From Cladopsammia gracilis (taxonomy: Eukaryota; Cnidaria; Anthozoa; Scleractinia; Dendrophylliidae): a stretch of DNA of 64,000 nt. Location: positions 248,001 through 312,000 of the forward strand of contig JAJGOT010000464.1 in NCBI GenBank assembly GCA_022457155.1. The letters run 5' to 3'. Position numbers and translations under genes: made by a program. Under the pieces are notes generated by a model. The model had not been told where the DNA came from and ran no database searches. It saw only the letters and a list, made by a program, of their open reading frames with translations. Positions 10,559-21,800 of this stretch are shown here, one piece after another; within the stretch, counting starts at the first letter, position 1, and the number at the start of each line of letters is the position of its first letter.

Positions 10559-13417
10559 ATGGCGTCGCATCGCAGATTTAACATCCCTCTGCATTCAAAC
10601 GATGCCCTGAAAACCATGAACGATCTACGAAGAAAGGGCGAGCTTTGTGATGTTATTTTGCATGTGGACGGTCGCCAATTTCCCGCGCATAGAATTGTGC
10701 TTTCGGGAGCAAGTTCTTACTTGCGTGCTATGTTTACAAATGGCATGTTGGAAAGTGGCATGAAAGATATTAAGTTACAAGGGGTAGAAGCGAGTGTGAT
10801 GGAGAGCTTACTCGATTTTGCGTACACGGGATCCATCGATGTAACGGTAGAGAACGTTCAGGCGCTTTTATCCGCCGCTTCGCTGCTAAACTTGCAAAGC
10901 CTCAGAACTGTTTGTTGTGGCTTCCTTCAGACACACCTTGATGCAACGAACTGTCTTGGGATTCGGGCGTTTGCCGACTTGTATTCCTGCTCAGAACTTG
11001 AAGAAACCGCGTATCGTTTTGTCCGTCAACACTTCTTGGATGTAGTGAAAGGCGAGGAATTCCTACAATTGCCAAAACAAGCTTTGCGGAATCTCCTGAG
11101 GGAAGACCTTCTCCAAGTTCGTTCTGAAAATCAAGTGTTCGAAGCTGTCGAAGCGTGGCTGTTGCACGATTTTTGCCGACGTAAGGATTACGTCGTTGAA
11201 TTGTTAAGCAACGTTAGACTTCCTCTTTTAACGCTGGAGTTTCTGGAAGCGCGAGTTTTCCCTTCGAAAATCATCAAGAATAATGCGGATTGCCAGCTCT
11301 TGCTGGCAAAAGTGTTGAACGAAAGTGCTCGCAATCTCCCGCGTTATATGACACTTCCACGTGCCCAGCCTCAGGCTGTGTACGTGATTGGTGGTCGTAA
11401 CGGTGTAGATTGTCAGTTGTCAAGCTTAGAAAGATATGAGACACTGACTAACGAGTGGACTGTCATGCAAAACATGAAATACCCCAGAACTGCAGTAGGT
11501 GCTTGCAGTCTTAACGGCTTGCTTTATGTAGTGGGTGGAGAGTGCGCAGTTAGTACCCCACATGACGACACCATGTATGTTCGTCATGTTGAGTGTTATG
11601 ATCCCGCAGTGAACCAGTGGATTTCACTTGCTGATATTGCTATTCAGAGGTCATTTGTTGCTGTGACGCCATTAAATGGTTATCTGTATGCTCTCGGCGG
11701 TGAAGACAGAACTTGCAGTTATAACTATGTTGAGAGGTATGACCCCAAAACAGATCACTGGAGTACTGTGCAGTGCATGCGGAGGAAGAGATCTGGAGCA
11801 GGAGTAGCTGTTTGTGATGGTTTGTTTCATGATCTTAAACTTAGGCCTGATTCAAACATCGCATTTTATTGCACATAAAATTGGCAGTTAAATTGTTGTC
11901 ACACATTCAACTTGTTTTGTTGGATGTCTGACAGAAGTGTGGCACTGATTTAAATGTTGAATTTTTTATGTGTAGTAATGTGTGAACACTTTTTGTGAGA
12001 GCATGTACAAATTTAATCGTTCTATGAAAATTGAGCAGATCAAAGTTAACACAAAGAAGATCGAAGGGAACTCTAGTTCCACGGTAACTTGACCCCTGAT
12101 AAAGCTGTCAAACCTAGTGAATTAAATTCATTCATGCAAAGAAACATTTGCGCCTTACCTTATGATACGGCATGATGCAATAGCTTTTCTCCTGATTAGT
12201 TAACCATCACATGTACAAGGTGAGGGGAGGAGATTGCATCCACCCCTTTGCAAAATAATTCCCTCTATAGCCTTCATTTTGGGAGGGCATAGCTGTTAAT
12301 TTTTTGTTGGTCATATTTTAATGTGAAAATTGTTTTGTATGACATTGATGTTGCCATGGCAACCAAGTTTGTATAGGCATGTAAGCTAAAACCAATAACA
12401 ACCATCAGGAAACTCTGACATACGGCCTTTTTTTCTCAACGGTAAAAGTACAAAGTAGGCATCGATTTGTATTTTTCAGTATGTACTACTTGTCTTTTGA
12501 CACAGTGGACACGCTACTTTAATAATTTGCGTGCGATCTCGCACGCTTAGTGTACTGTCTTCTTGTTTTAGATGGTTAACGTGCTTCTTTGTTAGACTGC
12601 TCACACTATCCGAATACTCTATCATCAAACCATGAAATAACGTGCATGCAGATTCCCAAGACAATTATTCTCCAATATGCCTAATACAACGACGCCCAAG
12701 TATACGCTCCCACAGGGTCTTGTTTCATCTAAAACATGCATGACGAAATGACATTTTGGGGTTACATTTTTTTCTTACAATGTAACTAGTTGTCTCCAAA
12801 AACAAATATTGTAATTTTGTAAATTACTAGCTTCAGCTCATTGTGGGTAGAGCACATAAAATTTAATTTATTTTGCATTAAATTTGTTGCTGTTGTAACA
12901 CACTCTTCCATAAAATTATTACTTACATGTATTAGCTCTCCTGTAGAATTTATCTGTTGATTTGTTTACTTTGTCTCTTGTAGGTAAATTATACATTGCG
13001 GGGGGTTATGACCGAGGAGTACATAGTGATAGAGCGAGTGTTGAATGTTATGATCCAGAAACAGACACATGGACATTTGTAACAGAACTAGAAAAAGCGC
13101 GCTCTGGTATGACGCTGGCGGCTGTTAATGGCTACCTATATGCACTTGGTGGTCGCAACAGAAGCACCGATCATTACTTTGATCTCGCTGAAAGATACAA
13201 CCCTCAGACCCATCAGTGGCAGCCAATAGCACCTTTAAGCACACCGCGAGCGTGGCCTTCAGTGGCAGTATATGACAACAAGATCTTTGTCTTGGGTGGA
13301 TTTGATGGTGCGCATAGGCTCTCCAGTGTTGAGGTTTACGATCCGGATACTGATACTTGGCGTTTTGTACAGGACATGAACACTTGTCGTGCTGGATGCG
13401 GGGCGGCTGTGTTATAA
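10559..13417 (+). CDS. kelch-like protein (BTB-BACK-six kelch repeats), two exons
   Basis: Exons 10,559-11,819 and 12,984-13,417, 564 aa. The intron is GT..AG (gtttgt at 11,820; ctcttgtag before 12,984) and splits the glycine codon of VCD-G-KLYIAGG, giving a seamless kelch repeat across the junction. Residues ~12-120 form a BTB/POZ domain (CDVILHVDGRQFPAHRIVLS), ~130-235 a BACK domain, and ~272-564 six kelch repeats with the diglycine (YVIGG, YVVGG, YALGG, YIAGG, YALGG, FVLGG) and the E.YD/Y.P....W signature. Proteins of this architecture are substrate adaptors of Cullin-3 ubiquitin ligases, BTB binding CUL3 and the kelch propeller binding the target (family knowledge). The orthologue within the KLHL family is not assigned. 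The start ATG sits in GCCATGG, a good Kozak context. Reading through the donor gives a stop at 11,878, i.e. a possible truncated protein with three repeats if the intron were retained. Confidence 0.93.
11820..12983 (+). other. intron of the kelch-like gene
   Basis: A 1.16-kb phase-1 intron, gtttgt...ttgtctcttgtag. No transposon that I recognise inside. Confidence 0.85.
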
Positions 13418-13428
13418 AATAATTTAGA

Positions 13429-13434
13429 AATAAA
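13429..13434 (+). terminator. AATAAA polyadenylation signal, kelch-like gene
   Basis: Canonical AATAAA only 12 nt beyond the TAA stop. If used, the 3' UTR would be unusually short; later AT-rich sequence could hold other signals. Confidence 0.4.
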
Positions 13435-14002
13435 TTACAAAGAACTTTAGTCTGGTTTACCTGGAAGCCTTTCAAGTGTTTTTCCTAGCTGGATTTTTTT
13501 GCTAGAATTTTTCTTTTTGATAAACATTTTTTAAAATTGCTTTTAATGTTATAAGAACTGAAAAGCAAAACAAGCCTGTGAACCAGAGATATATGCCTTA
13601 AGTTTGTAAGCAAAGTTCATGCAGTGTTGAAAGTGCTTGTGACCGCCGCATGCACATTATATTGACTTAAAAACTTGCCTTCTTGTAAGTAAAGACATGT
13701 TAGTAGAGCTGTTTGAGGAATTTGTTTGTCTTCAACAACTTTACAAAGAGAATCTTGAATTGTGGACCACCCCAAATCAAGTTTGTAAATGGCAGCTTTA
13801 AAAATCATTAGGAGCAAACACTGCATAACTGGCTTTTCTGTGGCACTTTGCTTATTGTACAACCAGCAAATCTGCATTAAAGTACAATATTTTCAACTAA
13901 ACTGTTTAATAAATTTTCTTAGTGTATGTAGCGTTCTCAAATTGCGCTGGCAGCCGGCAATTTTGCTGCCTACAGGCAATTATTTGCTGTTTAGTTCACA
14001 CT
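13435..14002. other. intergenic, nothing recognised
   Basis: 3' flank of the kelch-like gene; no further coding exon visible. Confidence 0.4.
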
Positions 14003-14292
14003 ACTGCACCTTTCAATAACGTGGAATTTTAAATTCAAATTTCCACCAACAGTTGCGTTTTACGCTGCCGTCAATCATCTTAGCTTACCTCTCAGGAAAC
14101 AGATTATTCATTTCAATGAGTTCAAAAGGTCACGTCCGTGCATTATGATTGGTAGATTTCGATCCATTTTGTTTGTTTCCTTTTTCCCATGGTCCGTTGA
14201 CTTTCATATTAATTATGATTGACGGCAGGGAATAACGCAACCGTTGGTTGAGATTTGAATTTCAAATTCCGCATGTTATTGAAAGGCGCAGT
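14003..14292. mobile_element. MITE with TA flanks (Tc1/mariner-like)
   Basis: Left arm CTGCACCTTTCAATAACGTG and right arm ending GTTATTGAAAGGCGCAG are inverses, and the pairing continues through GGAATTT..AAATTC and CCGTCAATCAT/ATGATTGACGG. TA dinucleotides lie at both outer edges (14,002-14,003 and 14,292-14,293), compatible with the TA target of Tc1/mariner elements. No transposase. Confidence 0.7.
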
Positions 14293-14509
14293 AATTTCCC
14301 CTTGGATGCTTTTGTACTTGGTCCTTTCTGCCTTCTACTCCATTTATGTTGTCTGCTACTCCAAGACTTCAAAATGATGGCTTACAGTGTACGATACATG
14401 TATATACACTGTACAGCTGGATATCTTGTAAACATTTGTAGAAAAAGTGGTTTCTTTTAATTTGGGAGTCGGTTATTTCAAAGGATTGTGACATACAATC
14501 CAAGGCTGC

Positions 14510-14870
14510 TGTTCAACAGAAATTGTAAGGAACCCAAAGCTCAGATATTAGAAGGACAAGGGTTGAGGCTGTGTTCATGTAGTTGTCCAAAACTTCAGGC
14601 ATTATCATCATCAGTTTCGTTCCGTTTGGGGAATGGAGCAGGAAATTGTCTCTCCACACTGACACTTCTCTGTCTCGTGCATTGTGGAGGTTTTGGCCCA
14701 AGATTTCATGTTCACTCTTCACTGTGCATCTCCATGTCTCTTTCAGTTGGCCTGTTTTCCTTTTGCCCTCTGGCGCCCAGGTCAAAGCGGTACGCAGGAT
14801 GGCTTCTTTTTCCATTTGTAACACATCTGATCCACTGCCACCGTCTTCTCACTTATGTTCTGACAGGCTT
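14510..14870 (-). mobile_element. truncated LINE 3' end (endonuclease/RT ORF C-terminus)
   Basis: Read on the minus strand, RRWQWIRCVLQM is followed by RTALTWAPEGKRKTG and KETWR. This is the C-terminal zinc-ribbon/linker region that ends the ORF of many non-LTR retrotransposons (consensus like 'RW.GHV.RM....R.AL.W.P.GKR.RGRP..TWRR'), recalled from family knowledge. The frame decays afterwards and no reverse transcriptase domain is present upstream, so this is a 5'-truncated dead copy. Confidence 0.75.
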
Positions 14871-14879
14871 CATTAATTT

Positions 14880-15837
14880 GCTCTGTCTCTAACTTTAGGA
14901 AAAGAAAACTTTGGACATAGAAAAACAATAAATACCCCATTCCATAAAACATGAGTTTTAATTATAGCAACAGTAAGATCATTATTTTCTTAACCTGATC
15001 AAAACTCTTTAAAAACAAAAAATTTAAAATTAACCTAGTGTTTGTGAATTTGATGAATTGTAATAAAAACTTGATCATAAAATCTGAAAGTATGCCAGTT
15101 TTCTGCACATCATTAAAAACGTTTGATTAAAACACTTGTAGTGTTTGCTGAGACAAAAGGACATGTGAGGTACAATACATAAAATATACCTTAAAAAATG
15201 CCATAAATCATGCAATATGTATGCATTTCCAGGCAAGAATATTAGAGTTTAGTAACATGCCTTTGAAACCAGTCTGGCAACCCAGCTATTTTATCAAGAT
15301 AAAAACTTTTTTCAACTCTGCTCTATACATGAATGTACACTAAAGACATCAATTTTGTCTACTTCCTTTTCAATAGTCCAAGAAAATGAATTTCAACCAC
15401 AGGTTTACCATCCTGTTTGTATGGTGTGCTGTGCTGTGCATCTTTAGTATTGGTTTATCAAACTAGCCTCACAAAAGGTGAAAATTAAGGCTCTTAAAAC
15501 TGTTGGAAATGAAATAAAAAAAACTCTCAAAATCATTGCCGTGTTGTTTAATTTTGTTATTCTGGGTGCACCTGAATTCCCCCTTCCCCTCCGAACGCCT
15601 GTCATGCAGGCTAAATCCACAAGTGACATTAGTGTTATTCAGTTATCTGGTTGTTTTGATTCAAAGTGATGCAAGTCATTTCACTATGATTAGGCTGAAT
15701 AGAGGTTTAGGATTGGCAGGGATTAGTGTAAGGGTGAGAATTAAATTCAGTTTATAGCGAAATAACTTTGCCACTTTCTAACTTGCTATTCTTGACTAAA
15801 GTTCCATGTAGCCTAACTGAATGTTTGAATGTTATAA
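14880..15837. other. intergenic between LINE fragment and ASPH 3' end
   Basis: AT-rich; presumably contains the ASPH 3' UTR (minus strand). No other gene seen. Confidence 0.45.
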
Positions 15838-18800
15838 CTAAATTGGTGACAAAGAAGCCCTCTGTTGTGGTGTCAGGTCTGGGTGCCAGAAGTCCACAAT
15901 TAAAATAAGCCTGAAGCTTGACCCATTGTGCCACACCTCATGGTCAAACGAGTCATCAATGATAATTGCTTTTCCCTCTGCCCATGTTCTGAAAACAAAA
16001 AAACAAGACATAGCATTAAATTATTCTTTGCCAAGACTTTTGAGCTCATGGATGTAATCCTGACATGTTTACATTCACATAAATGGTAATGCAACATCTC
16101 ACCAACTCAATAATATTAATAATAGAAACAATCAAAAGGTTCTAAGAGCTATCTCCAGAATACAAAACCACGTAACGTTTAGTCGACAGATCAGTTTTCA
16201 TTTTCCATACTGAGTTTGAAGTCAAAGAATTGAAGAGTAAAACAGATTTAAAATGTCCAAAACATCTTAGTGTAACAAATGTGCATTGTGTGAAACAAGA
16301 CTGTCCAGACAACTGAATGATGGAATACACTGGGGAGTGGGGAATTAAAAAGTTCACACATGATGGAACAAGTTAGTTTAAATAAAAATTATCTATTTTG
16401 TTCCGACCCGTATACTACACTGTATATCTCGCTCAATACTTCAAGTATTCGACAAGATAAAAATGAAAGACTGAGTGGTGCATTTCTCGGTTTCTACCTT
16501 TAGAAGCTGGGTGAAATCCTACAGTGCGACCATTCAAATAAAAGCTGTTTAGCAATACTTTCCTGTAGTACTGTTTCCACTATACAAGGTGGTTCTAATT
16601 TCGGAGTCTGAGTCTTCTGAATATTATGAAATCCTGAATATTATTGTGACCATCAAATGAAAGCTTCTACTTCTTTCCTGTGGTGCTGTCTATTGTGCAA
16701 TATGAGGCAGTTCTGAGTCTGTGGATGTAATCCTAAAGTGTGACCATTCAAATGAAAGCTACTGAGCAGTACTTTCCTGTGGTGCTGTTTATTATATATG
16801 CTGTACAAGGTGATTCTAACTTTTGAGTCTGTGGATGAAATCTTAAAGTGTGACCATTCAAATGAAAGCTACTGAGCAGTACTTTCCTGTGGTACTGTTT
16901 ATTATGCTGCACAAGGTGATTCTAACTTTTGAGTCTGTGGATGAAATCCTAAAGTGTGATTATTCACATGAAAGCTAATGAGTAGTACTTTCCTGTGGTG
17001 ATGTCTTTTTTATTACTGAGTCTGGTAATAGCTTTTGAGTCTGACTGGACCAAATCCTAATGTGTGGCCAGACATCAAAATAAAAGCTATTTGGCAGCAC
17101 TTTCCAATAGTGCTGCCCAAGGTTTACACTTGCATTGAAGCTAACATATTTTTCACTTAGTAGTTTAAGGTTTTCACTTACTTTGTTTCACGCCCAACCC
17201 TTATGGCAACGTTTTTGGGTATTACAAGTCCGAGATGAAGACGTAAGCGGCAGTTTGTTGGACCAGTGTGAGGCCAAACATGAGTGCCAGGAAGCATCAC
17301 GGAATACTTGATCTGTAGGAAAAAAAAAGTTGATAGTGAGAAAACCATAGACACAAGAGCAATCTTCTGTTTATTAATTATAATTATTGTCCTGTACAAG
17401 GTGGTTCTGCAAATCCTCTCTATAACAGAAGCAAGACGCACTTTTCTACACCTTTAATGAATCAGATCTTAATTTCTAGGCTCAAAAAGTCTGATTGGCA
17501 AAATATACACCAGAAAGTATATCAATAATGGTAAGGTTTTTATGGTAAAGATAAAGTATTTGCCACAGATCTGTACGGATATTTACAACAACAACAACAA
17601 CAACAACATTTATTTAAACACGATAAAAATTACAGCGGAGCTGATGTGGTCGTGTATTACAATGGCAAGCCACGGATAAGCTATCGACTTGCCACTCATA
17701 TTTACCATAATCTATCCCTTCACACTGTGGGCACTAACCTGCCCTCTCTTGCAGCTTTTAGCATCATGTATTGTATCAATAATGGCACAGGTTTGTGGGG
17801 TCCTTTGACAAGCTGCCGTATTCTTCCTGCCACGTTGGTAAATAGTGAACTGTTTCCAGTCTCCCTGCTGTCGCAGATTCTCCTCCTCCGGAATAAACCC
17901 ACCGGATTTTTTATCGAGCACTGACAAACCTTCATCTCTAATCACCTCCCAGTTGGCTTCAAGTTTCCTATAATAAAATTATAATAATGATATTTTTTGT
18001 GATTATGGGAATTTTATGGGTGTGAAATGAGGGTGAAGGTGTCATACTTTACAGTGTCATTCAATAGTTTGTGTGCCTGTAGTCAACCTACTGTCAGGAA
18101 AAGATAAAAAGAAATGACTGCTTGTGACATACATGTACCTGACTTAAAATTAGCTGCAGGTCAAATCTGCAGGACGCACCGATTGTAACAGCTCCCATAT
18201 GCCTTAGATCTTTTGCGGTATTTTAGTTTTTTTAACGGCCTTTACATTACAATGATTTTCCACTTCTAGAGATCACAAACATTTCTGAAGGCTCACTTAT
18301 GACCAGAAATGCAGGCAAGTATTGCTTAACCAGTACTTCATATTTGACAGTCATGTTTGCTGTTTTCATATTACTTCATATGTGACAGAATTTTGTGTGT
18401 TTTGGTGAACTTTTATAGGTGAGGACACTAATTTCAATGCCACTACAGACACAAGTTGAATTATGTGTTACAGTACACCTCCAATATTGTGGGCGGCACG
18501 GTGGTCTAGTGGTTAGCGCGTCGGACTTTCAACCTGAAGGTCGGTGGTTCGAAGCCTGGTCTCTGCCATCGTGTTGTTTCCTTAGACAAGAAACTTTACT
18601 CCACACTGTCTCTCTCCACCCAGGTGTATAAATGGGTACCAGCGACAAAATGCTGGGGGTAACCCTGCGATGGACTAGCATCCCATCCAGGGGGGAGTAG
18701 CAATATTCCTAGTCGCTTCATGCTATAGAAACCGGGTTTAAGCTCCGGCCGTTGTGAGCCTTCTGGCTCGGGTGCGCGACTTTTTTACACTTTGTGATAC

Positions 18801-21800
18801 CAGTCATGAAGTAGTATGGCCTCCCTTACAGGCTCACAGAAATTTGACGGGAACCACCAGTCATTGCAGTAAGACTGTAATAGAACCTACCATAGCATTC
18901 ACCCAATGCAATTTACAAAACAGGATTGCTGTAAGAGTTTACACAATAAATCTGAGCCTTGTAGAATCTGTGAGTCATAAGTTTCTTGAGATTTCATGGA
19001 TCTCTCCATCACCAGAGCTGAAGCTGCTACACCGATTCCATAGCTAAATGTAGTATCATTTTATAATAAACTGTCTGTTGTCTATCTCACCTTATAGCTG
19101 TTAAATACCCAGTTTCCTCCGGTGTCCACCATGGTTGTGCTTTCAGGGGAGTGTCTGCATTGTAGAGGGAGCGTTGCAAAGCAGACAAAAATATGCCTTT
19201 TCCTGCAGCCTCCTCATAGACCTTGTAAGCCTGTTATAAACAGCATATGCAAGGAACAGAAAGTAAAAATGGATATGTATGCGAGTAATTCTTGCAAGTC
19301 AACTCAAGTGCATAGAATTCCATATAAATTGGAATGCACACATGAAGAAATAAGTTTTCAGCTTGTATCTACTGATGACAATCAGGTTGATCCAGGATTA
19401 TTTACACAACTCTAATGTTCAAAACTTAACCAATGTTTGTGTGCTTTTCACTGCCATCAATCATCCTAGCACGACAACAACAACAACAACAACAACAATT
19501 TATTCTTTGTACAACAAGAGTTGGGTGATTTGGTTTGCCCTGCAAATAGCTGGAAAGCTTTGTGGCAGGGCAAAACAAGTACATGAATAACACAAATTAT
19601 CTAGCATTCGTTGGGTTAAGAACTTGGCATATTTTCCTGAGTTGCGATTGGTGGGTTTCAATAATGTTGTCCCTGGCCCCGGTCGTTCAAAAAATGGATA
19701 GTGCTATCCACTGGATAAATCACTATCCAGCAGTAACACAATGGATTTGTTAATGCTTATCCATTGGTCAGTGATTTATCCGGTGGATATCGTTATCCAC
19801 CTTTTGAACAACTGGGGCCTGGTTTTCAGGCAGCTGGGCTTGAAAAAAGTCCCTGAAACTGTGGTCTGGGACAAGTAGTCACATGGATATGATAATTGGA
19901 TAACAACTTATTTATAAAAACTTAACTAACAAGTTTAAGTAACAATTTACTGATAAAAACTTGTTTGGGCAAGTAAAACTCAAGACTTGCTTGCCCTTTG
20001 AGCAAGCTTAAATGTTAGGTTTTTTACAGCCCTGCATGTTAAAATGAGTTTAGAACTTCCGAGTTCACATTTTTATTGTGAAATGCAATTAGAAGCGAAA
20101 AAAAAAGTTTATCTGTAATAATTTAGATAGATCACCTCATCTGGCTTTCCAATCCGAGTAAATGCATCTCCTAAATGAAAATAAAATCTGCCGTCATCAG
20201 CTCCAGTCATTCCGCTTGAGATACCTTCACGTAACAGAGGAATAGCTTCATCGTAACGCAAGTGGTCAGTTTTTATGATAAAACCCAAGTGGGACTTGGC
20301 AAAACCATTTGTTGGATCCATGTTTAGTACCTGAGGATAGGAAAAATATTAAAAAACAATCGCATACAGTCAACTCTTGCTGTAACCATGGTAACAGACA
20401 CCTTCGGCACCACAATTAATCAGTGTCTGTAAAAAAATAGCAAGGGTCCGCAATATCAGGAGTGATACAACAGCATGCCTGCCATAGTTGCTTTTGTTTT
20501 CAAAAGATTAAGATCCACTTTTTTATGGCATACTGCACCATTCATGCAATTTATTTTTCACAAATCATTGTAATTTTAGCTTCAGAAAAACTCATATTTT
20601 GCTATTCATTAAGTTTTGTTATTCAAGTTTTGTTCCCAGTCCCTCCCTCTAGGTAAGTAAATGTATATTATTTTTCTGTCCTTCCATTGTTCTCATCAGT
20701 GTGATGGTGCCAAGTGGTACTTACAGGGTTGACATGGTTACACAGACCTCGCTTGGCTAGAATGTTCCGAATGTTCCACCAACCCCCAAGCTTGTCTATT
20801 TGCGATGAGTTTAAAAATATAAGTATATATAAACACGAGCCTTGTGCTCAGGAAAAATGGGCAACCACTCCCTACACTTTAAATTTACTTTAATTTGTTA
20901 GTACTTATACTTAACTACTGCAGCTATGTACCTGACTGTAGATGTTCTCTGCATCCCTGTTTCTCCCTGATAGAAGATACTGCACACCCAGTTCATTCAT
21001 AAGCTTTAAGTCCCCAGGGAACAGATTCAAGAGTTTCTTCAACACACTTGCTGCTTGCCCCATCCTACCAAGAAAACTAAGCCTGTCGGCCTGCCGTCTC
21101 ATCACTCTGCGCTTTAATTCAAGAGGGCAGTCAGGCAAATCAACAACTGTACTGTAGGCATTTATACTCCGCTGAAGAACTTCATTACTTTGTTTCTGAT
21201 CTGCCATTTTATCTAGCGACTGCGCCTTCCCATACATTGCTCTTGGACTCTTGGGGTATTTATTTACAAGGCCTTCAAACTTTCTCAATGCATCTTCTAT
21301 CTGGCCTTTATCTAGGGAATTCTGTGCTTTTTCAAGTTCCTTTGCAATAGATTTGTCCAGGCTGTTAGTTATGGCTGCCAGTGGATTAGATGATTTTTTT
21401 TTCTTGGCTTTCTTTGTAGCTTTTTCTGATGACTTTGTCTCTGGTTCAACTGTTTGCATTCTAGGTTTTTGTTTCAAGTTTAAATCCTGCTGGTTTAATG
21501 CTCTAAAAATGTACACAGCAACAACTGAGGCTAGGATGACAACAAAGAGAATAACTAGCCACTTCAGATATGAAGATCTACTTGATTCCGTTTCCTTATG
21601 TCTGGGTCTATTGGTAGTACCTTGAACATTGTCAGCATCTGTGAATGAGGAAGCATACAATTTGACAATTAAATAGTACCCAACTAGAAGAGAAATGTCA
21701 TTAAAAATGTGGTTGTTGTTCTGATATTCCACATGATCTTTACTCCTCTGATCTGTGTTTGCCCACATTTTGATTGCCAATAAGAAACAGTCAAATTAAC

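Noticed and set aside
13125..13475. 116-codon minus-strand frame opposite the second kelch exon
   Set aside because: Shadow of the real plus-strand coding exon.
16480..17130. CRISPR-like regular repeat array (also 33.5-34.2 kb)
   Set aside because: Units are ~110 bp, diverged throughout and without unique spacers; this is an animal minisatellite derived from a MITE.
18490..18566. Functional tRNA gene (also 48,549-48,622 and 50,742-50,820)
   Set aside because: A and B boxes are present but acceptor stems do not pair well, and SINE bodies follow directly.
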